Shown here: positions 18,118-27,898 of the stretch, piece after piece
Position numbering within the stretch: the stretch's first letter is position 1
Layout of the letters: each line of letters opens with the position of its first letter
From: Cercozoa sp. M6MM
Lineage: Eukaryota; Endomyxa: Ascetosporea
Length of the DNA: 27,898 bases
Assembly (NCBI GenBank): GCA_040357565.1
Contig: JBDODJ010000142.1
Direction: 5' to 3' (one strand)
Made by a program: the position numbers and the translations under genes
Notes under the pieces: model-generated
Databases searched by the model: none
The model's input: the letters and a program-made list of their open reading frames with translations, nothing else
Told to the model about the DNA's origin: nothing

Positions 18118-20266
18118 ATGCGCTTCTTGTTTCTTGTCGTTCTATCTACGTGCGTCGTTGCATGTGTGCTGGCTTCGCGTAACCAACACAATGACACTCC
18201 TGGGGTGCCGCTGTACTCGAGTTACCGCTCAAAATCGCTGCCGCTGACATTTGTGCGTCAGGGTATACGGGAACCCTCTTATGATGCTCGCTCCAAGGCC
18301 ACAAGAAAGTCCTCTGCGCATGTCGTTCCGTCACTTTGCCTCTCTCGGTACTGTAATTCACTGCCAGTACTATAAAACACAGTTGCTGGTATATGACTGC
18401 TGTATAAATAATTTTCGTATTGCCCAAAACTCAGCTACCGCATTAATGTCGACGACGCGAGCATGCGCCGTTTCTTGGCACGAATTGGCTTGCGCGAAGG
18501 TGAAGTCGAGAGTGCTCTCGGCACCGACAAGATCACACTGTCTTCGCCCTTTGGCACCGCCGACTGGAGGGTCTACTTCCGGGGGTACTACTATTCTTTA
18601 AGGCGTGCGAGTAATGTGTCGCAAATCAAGGCTGTCCGTCTGTTTACAGCGAAACTCCTTCAAAAAAGACGGCCAAGACGTTTGCAATGTGGTTACGTGG
18701 ACATCGACGTCTCTCTGTTCAAGCCACCGGGTGGAAGCTGCCTTCCTTGAAAGTATGCAAACTCGCATTGTGGGGCACAAGTAGATTAACTTTTGCATAC
18801 AGGAAGCGTTGCCATTAAACGTCGAAAGTAGCGCATGGGAGTGTTCCGATGGCAAGGTGCATCTCGAGTTTCAGGGGAGCAGTGTCAAGGTTGTGGCATT
18901 GCCACCTTTGTACAAGACCTTGAAAATCTCACGTGGTTTGGTAACAACATGACTCTTTGTATATTAACTGACGTAAGTTTACTACGAGTTTCAACTGAGT
19001 AGAAACGAGCAAAGGGTTTGGCACTGCTGCTGAAAGAAAAGCTGCAGTAATTTTCACTTCTCGCAGGTAAAGTTGTATCGACAATATAAATTACTGGATG
19101 ATGCTGCAGACAGGCACCGTGGGACTTCGAGAAAATGCTCGCTTTTCGCGTCGATACGAGCGACCCTTTCTTGACCGCGAAGAGCGAGTTGTACTTCTCT
19201 TCGAATGAGAACTTGGCTCACCTTGTACACCGACTCATGAACTCTGGTAAACTACGACCCATGCAGTGTAGTCAGTTTATTGGGGACAGTACAGTTGTAG
19301 CGAAATCACATTGTAAATTTGCAGAAAGCGCTGAACAAGAGCAGCTGGTGATGTCATCGCTGCTGCAGGCGTTGCGTGTGCCTCAACGACAACGCAAGCG
19401 CGTGCGCACTCTGCAAATCGACGTGATCGACGGGTTCACTCATGAACGCTCTATGCTGACCCGGGTGACGATCAGTTCGCTTCCCGGCACGGGCGTCCCG
19501 GACACCTCGGTTCTCAATTGCAAGTCGTCGAGACCGACGACGCCACGCGTTGGCAGATGGCGCAGCAGAAGCAGCCGATGTCGAGTCGGACTGCGCCTAT
19601 CGGGTCGAGTCGACTACCTGAACGAACGCTCGAAAGCTCTGTTCTTCGTGTCAGTGTCTTGCTTCCACGAACCCGTGTAAGCCTCTTGTATCACCTAAGT
19701 ATCTTCAGTTCTACTTTCAATACAGTGTCTGTGTGGTACAGAATGGAGTCACACGCGACATTCCGATAGTCACCTCGGTGGTTCAAAAGCCGCCTCTGTT
19801 CCGGCGACCCTCTGCAGCAGCGACATCTTCCAACCCCAACCCGGTCTCCTCAGTGGACCCATCGGCCTTAGGCTTCAAGCCAGTTGTTGGGAAACTTGAA
19901 TCTCTAGTTCCAAACGATTCGGCCGCCAAGCTCGGCGGGGGGTTTGGAAACTCTGATACCAGCCAGGATTGGGCCTTTTTGGGGCTGGATCATGACCTAT
20001 CGTTTCAGCAGTTGTGGGACTGTGGCGCGGACCCAGAAGCCGACGACGACTTATCTTCGTACACATTCACACTAGCCATTAACGTTACAGCGAGTGTTTT
20101 GCTTCATGCCGCAGACAAAGCTCATCTTCGTCGTGGGAAGAGGAATTCCGCTCGTTGTGTCCGTCAGCCGGTGTTTGCGGAAACCTCGCCCCCGCGGAAG
20201 CTTCCAGCTGACTCGAAGCGACTTGCAATTGACCAATCTGAACCAATGGCACTCTTCACACTTTGA
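18118..20266 (+). CDS. Secreted or luminal protein of unknown family
   Basis: Exons 18118-18347, 18435-18584, 18650-18752, 18803-18940, 19114-19246, 19325-19676, 19726-20266; phases agree and give 548 residues. The first 20 residues are a clear signal peptide (MRFLFLVVLSTCVVACVLA). The middle alternates beta-like strands (DKITLSSPFGTADWRVYFRG; WECSDGKVHLEFQG; ALFFVSVSCFHEP), and the tail is low-complexity and Pro/Ser-rich, then acidic (DPEADDDLSS). I recognise no domain. There is no ER-retention signal and no convincing membrane helix, though the last exon may contain an unrecognised intron, so the C terminus is the least certain part. Exon 6 is the weakest in composition (Arg/Ser-rich stretch near 19530-19600). 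Confidence 0.55.
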
Positions 20267-20473
20267 GTCGAGTGACTCGAGTCAGCTCACTTACGGCAAA
20301 TCCATCGGCACAATGAACTGAACTCGACGGACTTGAACTTGAACCTCCGCTCGAGTTGAAGGAAGATGACACGCTTTGTGTAACTTCAGTTATAAGGTTT
20401 GTTGGCTAGCTATAGTCGAGTGGACAGTAGTTATCGATACTGTTCAGTTTAGCATGCATCCCAGGCGGTCCGG

Positions 20474-21078
20474 TCACGCACCGTGACGTTGTGGTTTTGC
20501 GGGCGTAGGAATGGCGGCAGTGTCACCAACTGTGCCACTCAGGCTGGTACTAGACACAGGAGGAGGCGCTGCAAGAGCACAGGGCATACACAAGGCGGGG
20601 CAGGTCGGAATCAAAGGGACTAAAGGTACGGAGAGGCGGCTGCGGAGGTCTCGGCACGTGCACGGCGAGTATGCCAGTCTGCGATCGTCGCACGACAGGG
20701 GATGACGAAGAAGAGGCGATACTCGAGGCCGAAACTGACCTCTCAAGCGGCTTGCTTTTGCTCCTGCACGAACAAACAAGAAATGATCGGAACATTTTTT
20801 TAAAATTTGTATCTGAACAATAGAAAAAACTGAAGATATTAGTAACAAGAGAGACAAACGAGCAACTAACGAATGATTGGATACAAAAATAATGACCAAT
20901 CCGACCAAAAACACAAATGAAAAAGATGAATGATACTGTAGATGGCATACCTTCTGCCGAAGCGCAGGAAGGAGTGCGACTTGCGCGGCTCGGGAACCTC
21001 GGCCGTGTCGAGGAAAGTGTGGATGCGAATGTCGCTGCTCGACTTTGCCTTGCCCATAGGTGACGGCACTGTTGTAGT

Positions 21079-21128
<50 letters not shown>

Positions 21129-21846
21129 TTGTAGTTGTTGCAGTCTTTGGCTTGGCCTGCCGACAGAAGTGCTTGTCGGTGGCTACAGTCACAGGGTGCA
21201 CGGGCGGTTGAGGCACCGTCGAAGGCACCGCAGGTGTCCTGGACTGTCCTACGGGTATCCTGGACGATCCCACAGGTGTCCTGGCCCGTCCCACAGGTGT
21301 CTTGGACACTCCCACAGACAGTCCAACAGGTGTCCTGGACTGTAAAGGCACCTTGGACTGTCCGGGTGACCTGGACAGTAGCGCAGGTGACTTGGGCCGT
21401 CGCGAGGGTGCTCGAGGAGCTGGCGAGGTCGGTCGGTGTGGCACAACAGGCCTCGGCGAGGCGGGTTTTTTGACTGATGAGACAGGCCTCTTGACTGCTG
21501 GACTCTCTGCTTTCTGCTGTGCGCACGATCAAGTGAGCAACAAGAGGAGGGAGGAGGGTCAGACCTACCTTGCCATTGACGCAGTCGTCGCACGCAACGT
21601 TCTGCTTGGCACTCACGCGTCGCTGACCGCAGACGCCGCAGAAGGGCATGCCGAACAAATGTTTTCTCTTCGTGTGACACACGCGGCACTTGGTGGCGCC
21701 GCTCTGCGCACACCCTCAAATACTCACACACACTTACCACAGGTGATCTTGTGTTGCTTGCAAGGTACAGCGATCGGATGCTTGCCTACACACACATAAA
21801 AGGTCAAAGCAACCTCCCACTTGAACCAAAACCAAGTGTACCACAT
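20474..21846 (-). CDS. Multi-CxxC zinc-binding protein with TPVG-repeat tail
   Basis: Exons, right to left: about 21730-21846, 21569-21703, 20951-21513, 20630-20763, 20474-20568; about 347 residues. The N-terminal part has clustered Cys pairs: CKQHKITCGKC, CRVCHTKRKHLFGMPFCGVC, CDDC, suggesting two or three zinc knuckles. The rest is basic, Pro/Ser/Thr-rich and probably disordered, with repeats such as KTPVG, RTPVG and RIPVG, then poly-Thr/Ala and a conserved-looking HTFLDTAEVPEPRKSHSFLR. No family recognised; the basic TPVG/SP tail would suit a microtubule- or chromatin-associated protein, but that is speculation. The 5' end is unsettled: the ATG at 21846 is the first in frame, and the first intron would be unusually short (26 or 23 bases). 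Confidence 0.5.
21062..21142. repeat. GTT/GCT triplet tract (poly-Thr/Ala)
   Basis: Plus-strand GTTGTTGCT units; on the coding strand they give runs of Thr separated by Ala-Ala in the zinc-protein tail. Confidence 0.8.
21230..21400. repeat. Degenerate 24-bp coding minisatellite
   Basis: Variants of CCACAGGTGTCCTGGACNNT repeat about every 24 bases; on the coding strand each gives an octapeptide with TPVG or a variant at its core. Confidence 0.75.
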
Positions 21847-22083
21847 GTGTCGCAGAAAACACGAGTGTAGCTGCTTTGAGAAGCCATCGGGTGTGTGCGT
21901 TGCCAAAACTGCCTTTTGGCTATACTTCACTCTACAAGAACACCGTCCCTACGCACAGTCTTGGCACACTCTACGGACACGCAAGCACACGCGGGACCTG
22001 CTGATCGTTACCGTTCTTTCCTTTAATTTTATCGTATTTGGTTGATCATTATTTCGTTGACTGTGAGTGGTCTGCGGTGGGCA

Positions 22084-22097
22084 AGGTTGCGCAACCT
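22084..22097. promoter_or_regulatory. Perfect 14-bp palindrome upstream of zinc-protein gene
   Basis: AGGTTGCGCAACCT is fully self-complementary and sits about 240 bases upstream of the zinc-protein start, in the 3' flank of the hydrolase gene. It could bind a dimeric factor; no other copy was noticed in the window. Confidence 0.3.
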
Positions 22098-22151
22098 GAC
22101 TGCGCAGGGGGCTAAGGAAAAGTTTGCGACGGTATCCCGTTACTTTAAATA

Positions 22152-23216
22152 TCACGACAAGGACGAGGGCGCGGCGCGAAGGTGCCGGTACAGAGCGGCG
22201 GCGAAATGATTGCAGTTCCACGTGCGTGGGCAGTACGGCTTCTCCCGGTGCTGCTCCTGCACCCCGTCAGTTAAGGCATCAAACACACTGACAAAGAAAC
22301 GCACACTGAGACTTCGTATACCAGGAACTGCACGAGTGTGCGCGTGTTGGCACCCGGCACGAGTCGTCGGGGCGGCAGCTGCCGGTGCTGCGGCTCGTGC
22401 TCCTCGTGCGTGGCTTCCTGTTCAACGATACACACACACATACACACATAGAGGCAGAAAGAGAAAGAGTCAAGAGGCGAAACTCACCGCCACAACTTCG
22501 TCAAAGTCGATGTAGTCACCACGATCCTTGCCCCAGATTCGCATCACTGTGTGCTCCTCGGGGAGGTCCGCCATCGCCCTGTCATCAAGCAAAACGTAAA
22601 GAAAACTGGTCAACTATAGTACAGAACATAAGCAAGAATACAGCGTGATGCCAGCGTGGTCAATGTCGGTGAACTCGACGCGCAGCACCTTGTCCTTCGT
22701 GTACAAGAACACGGCCGAGTGTGCCTGTGTTGCAAACGAGCCGATATGAGCCAACAAAAAACAGAAAGCAACTCCAGACAGGCGAAATGCACCGGTGCTG
22801 GCAGAAAGAACTGTCGCGTAAAATGCGTGAGTCCGAACGTCGCCACAAGAGAGACACTGTCCATGGGACAACTCTTGCGCCGTGTGTCACGACAGAACTG
22901 ACAGCAACAGAGAGTGAACTTACACTCGAAAAACGCCAAAAGTGAACAAATAGTAGCCCGGAACTGCTCAAAACAGCGTGCATTGTTGTGTTGCATCCAC
23001 ACGGTGCAAAACGCAAACTGAGAATGTCTCAACTGCCAAAGACTTGATACAATCAAGGCTCCGTCGCTTTGCAGACACCCGAAGCAGCACTTCCTCCTCG
23101 CCAATACCCTGCAGCGCCTCGAGAACGGCATCAACGCCCTCGATGACTACGGCCTCCTCAAAGCGCTGCATCGCGCGTTCAAGACTTGGCCGAGCGGCCG
23201 GAATGTGAGAACCCAT
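22152..23216 (-). CDS. Putative permuted papain-fold thiol hydrolase (PPPDE/LRAT-like)
   Basis: Exons, right to left: 23003-23216 (the exon itself may begin at 23261), 22926-22963, 22642-22724, 22488-22578, 22322-22417, 22152-22256; about 208 residues from the ATG at 23216. The C-terminal half has a candidate catalytic His in AHSAVFLYTKDKVLRVEF and a candidate Cys in TWNCNHFAAALYRHL. His before Cys, with NCNxF or NCxHF around the Cys, is the arrangement of the PPPDE (DeSI) and LRAT groups. The N-terminal part is helical (RAMQRFEEAVVIEGVDAVLE). Calling it a hydrolase rests on this one motif pair. Reading frame continues upstream as LRLHSDIRRLGELR before an in-frame TAG that is also an acceptor, so an earlier exon with the true start is possible. 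The 39-base intron 22964-23002 is inferred from phase. Confidence 0.5.
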
Positions 23217-23559
23217 TCTCAACTCGCCCAAGCGTCGAATGTCACTGTGCAGGCGTAGCACCTAAAGCGCGGTAGTTACACGCGCGTGCACGCAGACTCA
23301 GATATACTGTAGATAGCGCGCTGAGTGCTGATTTTTTAAGGCCGCGACATGCAGCACCAATGATGCAAGTGCAGTCCGCTAAAGCAAAGCGTTGAGGAAT
23401 CAGTATCTGACACACACGCAGTGTGTGCTTGTTGGCACTTTCCAAGAATCTGCTGCCAAACGATTCGCTTTGTGTGAAGATTTTTGAGCGCCGATCGATC
23501 GCGGTCCGGAAGGCGCCTTTTTTGGTTTTGGTTGCGGAAACAGTTCTCTCCGTTGCGAA

Positions 23560-26525
23560 ATGCTCCGAAGCGACTTTAATATCGAGCTTTCGAAGCTGCG
23601 CGAGGTGTCGCCGCTGATGTCGCGTCTGATGACTCATCTGGTACTGTAGCAAAACGGATGAATGATTTTGAGGATATTCTGGTGCGGTCAGAGCGACGAA
23701 ATGAGGGCGATGAAACGCGAAAACGAAAGCTTGCGGCGCGAGGTGTCACGACTGACTCGCATGTTTAACGTATCGTTGGCAGTCGGCAAGGGCAGCACGC
23801 TGACTGACCTGACCAACACGTCGCCTGGCGCAGCTGCCTCGACAATGTCGGCCATTCAGATGCGCACGATTCCGCACCGGCACCAACAGCGAACGTTGCT
23901 GCACGCACTGGCACGCGAAGGAGCGAGGAGTGGCAGCAGTAGCCACCACGGCAACCACAGCCACGGCAACCACAACATCGCCGATGACATCACTTCCGCC
24001 ACTGTGTCCAACGTGTACACCCTGCCTTGCCACCTTGCCCCCTTGCCTCCCTTGCCCCCTTGCCTCCCTTGCCCCCTTGCCTTCCTTCCCACCTTGCCTT
24101 CTTCGCTTTGCTTTTGCTGATGCGTGTGCTGCCGACAGGAGCTGCATCGCACACGAGTCCATCGTGCCTGACTCGGTGATCATGGAGCAGGTGCCTTCGG
24201 ATCAGCCGGACGATGCTGACGAGCCTGTATGCACTTTGTTCCTTTAACTTCCTTTCCTTTAACCCTCGCCCCTTGAAACTGTCCGTGCAGACGTTTCCGT
24301 CAATGTCGCCAATCGTGCGAAAGAAGAAAGCTGTACGCGACAGGTTGCAGCTCCTGCGAGACACAAACAACAGAAACAACAACAGTGATCGCGTAGCTTT
24401 GTGTTTCTATGCAGATAGAGTATGTTGAGCATCTACAATGGGCTGTGTGTTCGTAGATTCGGCCGACGCCGGGCTTTTCACAGTTGCCGCCGGTCGAGCC
24501 GAATTTCGATCTCTCTCGTGCCAACGAGTACACCGAGCTTTTACCCACCACCCGCCCTTCTCTGTGATCCCCTGTCACCCCCTGTCACCCCCTGTCACCC
24601 CCCTATGTGCCCAGGGACGAGGTGATCCAATCGTCACTTTCGCAGTCGCAGCAAGGCCGCGTGGATTTGGACATGTGCGTGGACGTGCAGCTGCCGACGC
24701 AGTCGCAGCGACCGGCGGTTTCAGGCGACCCAAACCAGGACACGACGGTACTACCTTTTACCCTGTCTCTCTGCCTATCTATCTGGTGTTATCGAGGTGT
24801 GTATATGCACACATTTTATATATGTATATATATGTGAGTGTGCGTAGGAACTGTGTATCGAGGAGGACTCCGAGTCGAGTCTCTGTCTCGGCAACGACGA
24901 ACTCTCGCAGCGTGCCACGAAACGACGAAGAGTCGAGGCACTCTCGTAAGTGTTCCTTTGAATAGAGGGGGGAGGGTGTAATTAAGGGTAGGGGTAGGGG
25001 GTAAGGATGATGTGTACAGACAAGGCAACAGTCTGCCGATAGGCACACAACTGCGTACAGCACTCGCACTTGACCAGGAGATTCAAGAGTAACCCCCGCC
25101 TTACCTCTACCATACCCACCTACCCTACCCTACCTCTACCTACCCTACCTCTACCAACCCTACCCTACCTACCCTGCCTGTATTCCTACCTGCCAACCCG
25201 TTTGACCCGTGCCAGCAGAATCCAGAACAAGTCGACGAACTCACCAGCGCGAGCAGCGAAAAACTCTGCTGACTCGGTGTGTGACTCAACACTGACTCTT
25301 ACTCCTTTTACTCCCTTCACTCTACCCCTTCCCTGGACAGGAGGACAAAGAGCTGCTGCAGGATATGCAACTGCTGTTCGAAGAGGCGCGTGGACTCACT
25401 CGACAAAGTACCCGCCCCTCTTTTCTGTGCTTTGTATTTATACCCCCCTCCCTGGTTAGACAAGAATGCTGTGCCACTGTGGACTAAGGCTGTTCAGGTA
25501 GCACTACCCCTCCCCCACCTTTGCCCTACCTCTTTACCCCTAACTCCCCGATGACAGCTGGCCGAGCAAGCGCGTGTGCCGGAGAGGAGTGACATGCCGC
25601 TATCGCGCGAGTACCTCGTGCGTGTGTACCACTGTCTCGGCGTCGCTGCCGGCCGTGCCTCGGTGCAGTCTTCCCCCTTACCCCTCTTTACCCCCTTACC
25701 CCTCTTTACCCCCTATCCCTTTCCCCTTTACCCCCTCGTGATTTCAGCCCATGGACTTGGCCAGTATGCGCAAGTATGCGCAAAAAGCACTCGCTCTCAG
25801 CAGCACCAGTCGGTACTTTTTTTTTAATCAGTACATGTAACCCTTTTAACTGCTACATACCCCCTAATTACAATGTGTGACCTCCCATATTGCAATGTGT
25901 GACCCCCTTACTTACTACACTAAAATACGACATGTGACCCCTTTTAATGTTATGTGTAACAGGCGCGTGCTGGAACTCAACTCGCACCTGGCACGCGCCG
26001 AGTGCGACTGGCCGCGAGCGGTGCACTTCATGCGACTCGTCGTGTGCGCGCTGGTAGGCTTCTACTCTTTACCTCTACCCTATCCTTCTCCTACCCCCCT
26101 GTACCCCATACCCCCCCCCCCCACAGGAGAAGTCAGAAGACACCGCTGCTCTGGCCAAGGCGCGTGTGAAGCTGCGGCAACTCGAGGACGAAGAGCGCAG
26201 GAAGGTGCGCGTCGCCGTCAAAAACAACAACCAAAACAACAACAACAACAGCAGCAGTAACAATAGAAACAACCAAAACAACAACCGAAACAACAACAAC
26301 CGAAACAACAATGATGTTGGGAACGACAGCGGGCACGTCGACGACAGCATGCACGACGACAGCGACGACATGCCGGCTCTGGAGCCGGAGACTGCGCCTG
26401 TCGGTTCAAGCGACGCCGCCGACGGTGCGCCGACGTCAACCGGAAACCCACCGCACCCAGAGTCGATGCTCCTTGAACTCGGCAATGAGGATCATGACTC
26501 GGAATTCGAGGAGATCTTGGGCTAA
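23560..26525 (+). CDS. Coiled-coil, Asn-rich protein of unknown function
   Basis: Sixteen exons: 23560-23640, 23692-24014, 24139-24226, 24291-24392, 24415-24444, 24484-24527, 24615-24747, 24848-24945, 25020-25088, 25216-25276, 25341-25407, 25460-25497, 25558-25662, 25748-25812, 25963-26053, 26127-26525; every phase agrees and gives 597 residues. An N-terminal coiled coil (SDEMRAMKRENESLRREVSR) is followed by a His/Ser-rich linker, a KRRRV cluster, and a helical C-terminal half whose paired helices (REYLVRVYHCLGVAAGRAS; RVLELNSHLARAECDWPRA) look like TPR-type repeats. The last exon has a long Asn run, then an acidic tail. I do not recognise the family. The TPR reading is from helix pattern only. 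Confidence 0.65.
24552..24603. repeat. CCCCCTGTCA short tandem repeat in an intron
   Basis: About three and a half copies of a 10-base C-rich unit form the pyrimidine tract before the acceptor at 24614. Confidence 0.8.
25090..25200. repeat. CCCTACC-rich intron tract
   Basis: Irregular TACCCTACC, TACCTCTACC units fill the intron 25089-25215 on the sense strand, the same motif class as the array at 5008-5096. A second C-rich array of CCCCTTTACC type units lies at 25670-25735. Confidence 0.85.
26217..26312. repeat. AAC triplet tract (poly-Asn)
   Basis: Repeated AACAAC/CAAAAC triplets encode an Asn-rich run in the last exon of the 23560 gene. Confidence 0.85.
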
Positions 26526-26884
26526 AACATGACATAACTGACTCTGGACTGATTAAATTGACTGCTAAATAACATCCACGGCCTCCAATGCCGTTCAAAG
26601 TACGGTTTCTTTAATTTTATGTTGTACTGGGGAGGGACAGCGCTCCTGCTCCAGAACCGATGAGATTGGCCGGCTCACGAACCATAGAGCACTCTCAGCG
26701 CGTGATACGGGAGCCAATTTGTGATTTTAACTGCGGGTGCGTTGTTTAGTACAATTGTAACGGGGGGCTTGCAATTTTGTTCTGAGTGTTGAGTTTTTGA
26801 TCGTCTCTCGGCCAGGATGGGGCCTTCAGGGTGGTCTGTTGGAAGGATGTGTCTTGTGTTGCAGTAGCCCTCGTGCCTCGTTGA
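26526..26884. other. Intergenic region upstream of cullin-3
   Basis: 359 bases between the stop of the coiled-coil gene and the first ATG of the cullin. It must hold the 3' end of one and the promoter of the other. I see no gene, repeat or strong promoter motif. Confidence 0.4.
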
Positions 26885-27898
26885 ATGCAGCCGATGTCGG
26901 TACAGCAGCAGCACGCACTGGGGGGGGTATGTTCATTAAAATATGCGGGTATATGGGTGCAGGTGCCGCCTACTACAGAGCTGTCGCGTAACATGGCCGA
27001 ACAGACCTGGCAGCGTCTTCAACGCGGACTCAGTGGCGTCCAACTGGGCCGAGCCTCGGACATTTCGTACGCCGACCTGTACCAGAACGCCTACACACTC
27101 GTGCTGCACAAGCGCGGCGCAAAGCTCTACAATGTATGTCTCTTATCAGAGGGGTATGGGGGTAAGGGGGGCAAAGGAAGGGGCTAAAAGGAGGTACGAG
27201 GGGTAAAGAGGGGGATACATGTGCGCAGGGAGTGTCGAAAGTGATCCAGCAACGTCTGGAATCGGTGCACGCGAATCTGCGCGTCGCCGAACAGACCGAG
27301 GTATTGTTTATCCCCCCTTACCCCCCCCCCACCTTTACCCCCTCCCCGGGTTGGCAGGAGGTGCTGCCGTCGGTGCTGCGCGAGTGGCGACTGCACCAAG
27401 AGATCATGCGCAACATAAGCGACGTGCTGCTGTACATGGACAGCAAGTACTGCCGCATGCAAAACAAGCCTGTGTCGCGCGACATGTCCTACATGCATTT
27501 CGGAGAATATGTACACTGCTTGTCCCCTTCTTACCCCCTACCTTCCTCCTGTTACCTCTACCCCTACCCTTATTCCCCAGGTACTGAAACCGCGATACGG
27601 ACAGCTGCGGGACGAGTTGCTGCGGCGACTGCGGCAGGAGCGGCAGGGCGAGCGACTGGAGGACGCGCTGCAGATTAAGGATGCCTTGCAGATGCTCGTC
27701 GAGGTCGAACTCGGCTCGTTTCGCCGCTATGATGTGCTTTACCCCCCCCCCTTACCCCTGCCCATTTACCCCCCTCTTTAACCTCGTGTTTACCCTATTT
27801 ACTCTATATAAATTCCTCCCTTAGATGCACTTTGAAACGCCGTTTCTCGAAGAGACGCGAAACTTCTTTTGCGCGCGTGCTGAGGTGCCACCGGAGTT
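26885..27898 (+). CDS. CUL3: Cullin-3, N-terminal part (runs off window)
   Basis: Scaffold of a CRL3 ubiquitin ligase; the N-terminal cullin repeats bind BTB substrate adaptors. Exons 26885-26926, 26963-27133, 27229-27300, 27358-27510, 27581-27733, 27825 to the edge; all phases agree. Diagnostic stretches: YADLYQNAYTLVLHKRGAKL (human CUL3 has LYRNAYTMVLHKHGEKLY), NISDVLLYMDSKY, RYGQLRDELLRRL, and HFETPFLEETRNFF (human FEAPFLEMSAEFF). About 220 residues are present, covering roughly the first cullin repeat and a half; the cullin-homology and neddylation parts lie outside. The first short exon (MQPMSVQQQHALGG) is the least certain; MAEQTW at 26992 is an alternative start. Confidence 0.9.

Noticed and set aside
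19423-19475. Extra intron in the secreted-protein gene switching to another open frame
   Set aside because: The original frame stays open to 19676 and joins the next exon in phase; the alternative frame does not.
23242-23652. Minus-strand open frame of about 136 codons overlapping the start of the 23560 gene
   Set aside because: It runs antisense through a good first exon and ends out of phase with the downstream hydrolase exon. It could hide a 5' exon of the hydrolase gene, but I cannot support a splice.
1-27898. CRISPR array, prokaryotic operon, or retroviral/LTR element
   Set aside because: No regularly spaced repeats with unique spacers, all genes have spliceosomal introns, and no reverse transcriptase, capsid or LTR-like sequence was seen.

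Overview
This is nuclear DNA from a unicellular eukaryote: almost every gene is broken by many short GT-AG introns (about 37 to 190 bases), coding sequence is GC-rich, and the genes are standard eukaryotic ones. The ATP-type phosphoenolpyruvate carboxykinase argues against an animal. I cannot place the lineage further from sequence alone. Introns are rich in simple repeats, and many have a C-rich, telomere-like tract ((CCCCTA)n or CCCTACC) on the transcribed-sense side, near the 3' splice site.

Layout: (1) 38-1953, minus, an ER protein disulfide isomerase with two CGHC thioredoxin domains, possibly running off the left edge. (2) 2418-3883, plus, a ZIP metal transporter of the ZIP11/GufA type, sharing a divergent promoter with (1). 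(3) 4411-6323, minus, a RING plus coiled-coil protein resembling the E3 ligase TRAIP. (4) 6557-9542, plus, a 17-exon gene I read as INCENP from its C-terminal IN-box; it is divergent from TRAIP with 233 bp between the start codons. (5) 9543-10670, non-coding but not empty: a block of RNA-like hairpins (9637-10112) and a 353-bp MITE with 9-bp target duplications. (6) 10671-13738, minus, a zinc-ribbon plus von Willebrand A protein related to Sec23/Sec24. (7) 13739-15305, intergenic, holding a candidate U1 snRNA near 13982. (8) 15306-17489, plus, ATP-dependent PEPCK in nine exons. (9) 18118-20266, plus, a secreted or luminal protein I do not recognise. (10) 20474-21846, minus, a multi-CxxC zinc protein with a TPVG-repeat tail. 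(11) 22152-23216, minus, a putative permuted papain-fold hydrolase (PPPDE/LRAT-like). (12) 23560-26525, plus, a 16-exon coiled-coil, Asn-rich protein of unknown function. (13) 26885-27898, plus, the 5' part of cullin-3, cut by the right edge.

The genes do not form an operon. The one suggestive arrangement is the TRAIP/INCENP divergent pair, both linked to chromosome segregation and genome stability in other eukaryotes. The most unusual content is non-coding: the hairpin block with three AGUU-capped stems that keep pairing while their flanks differ, an adjacent duplicated hairpin arm that could make two alternative folds, the MITE, and the U1-like locus. All exon boundaries were placed by hand from splice signals and reading-frame continuity, so individual junctions may be off even where the gene call is firm.
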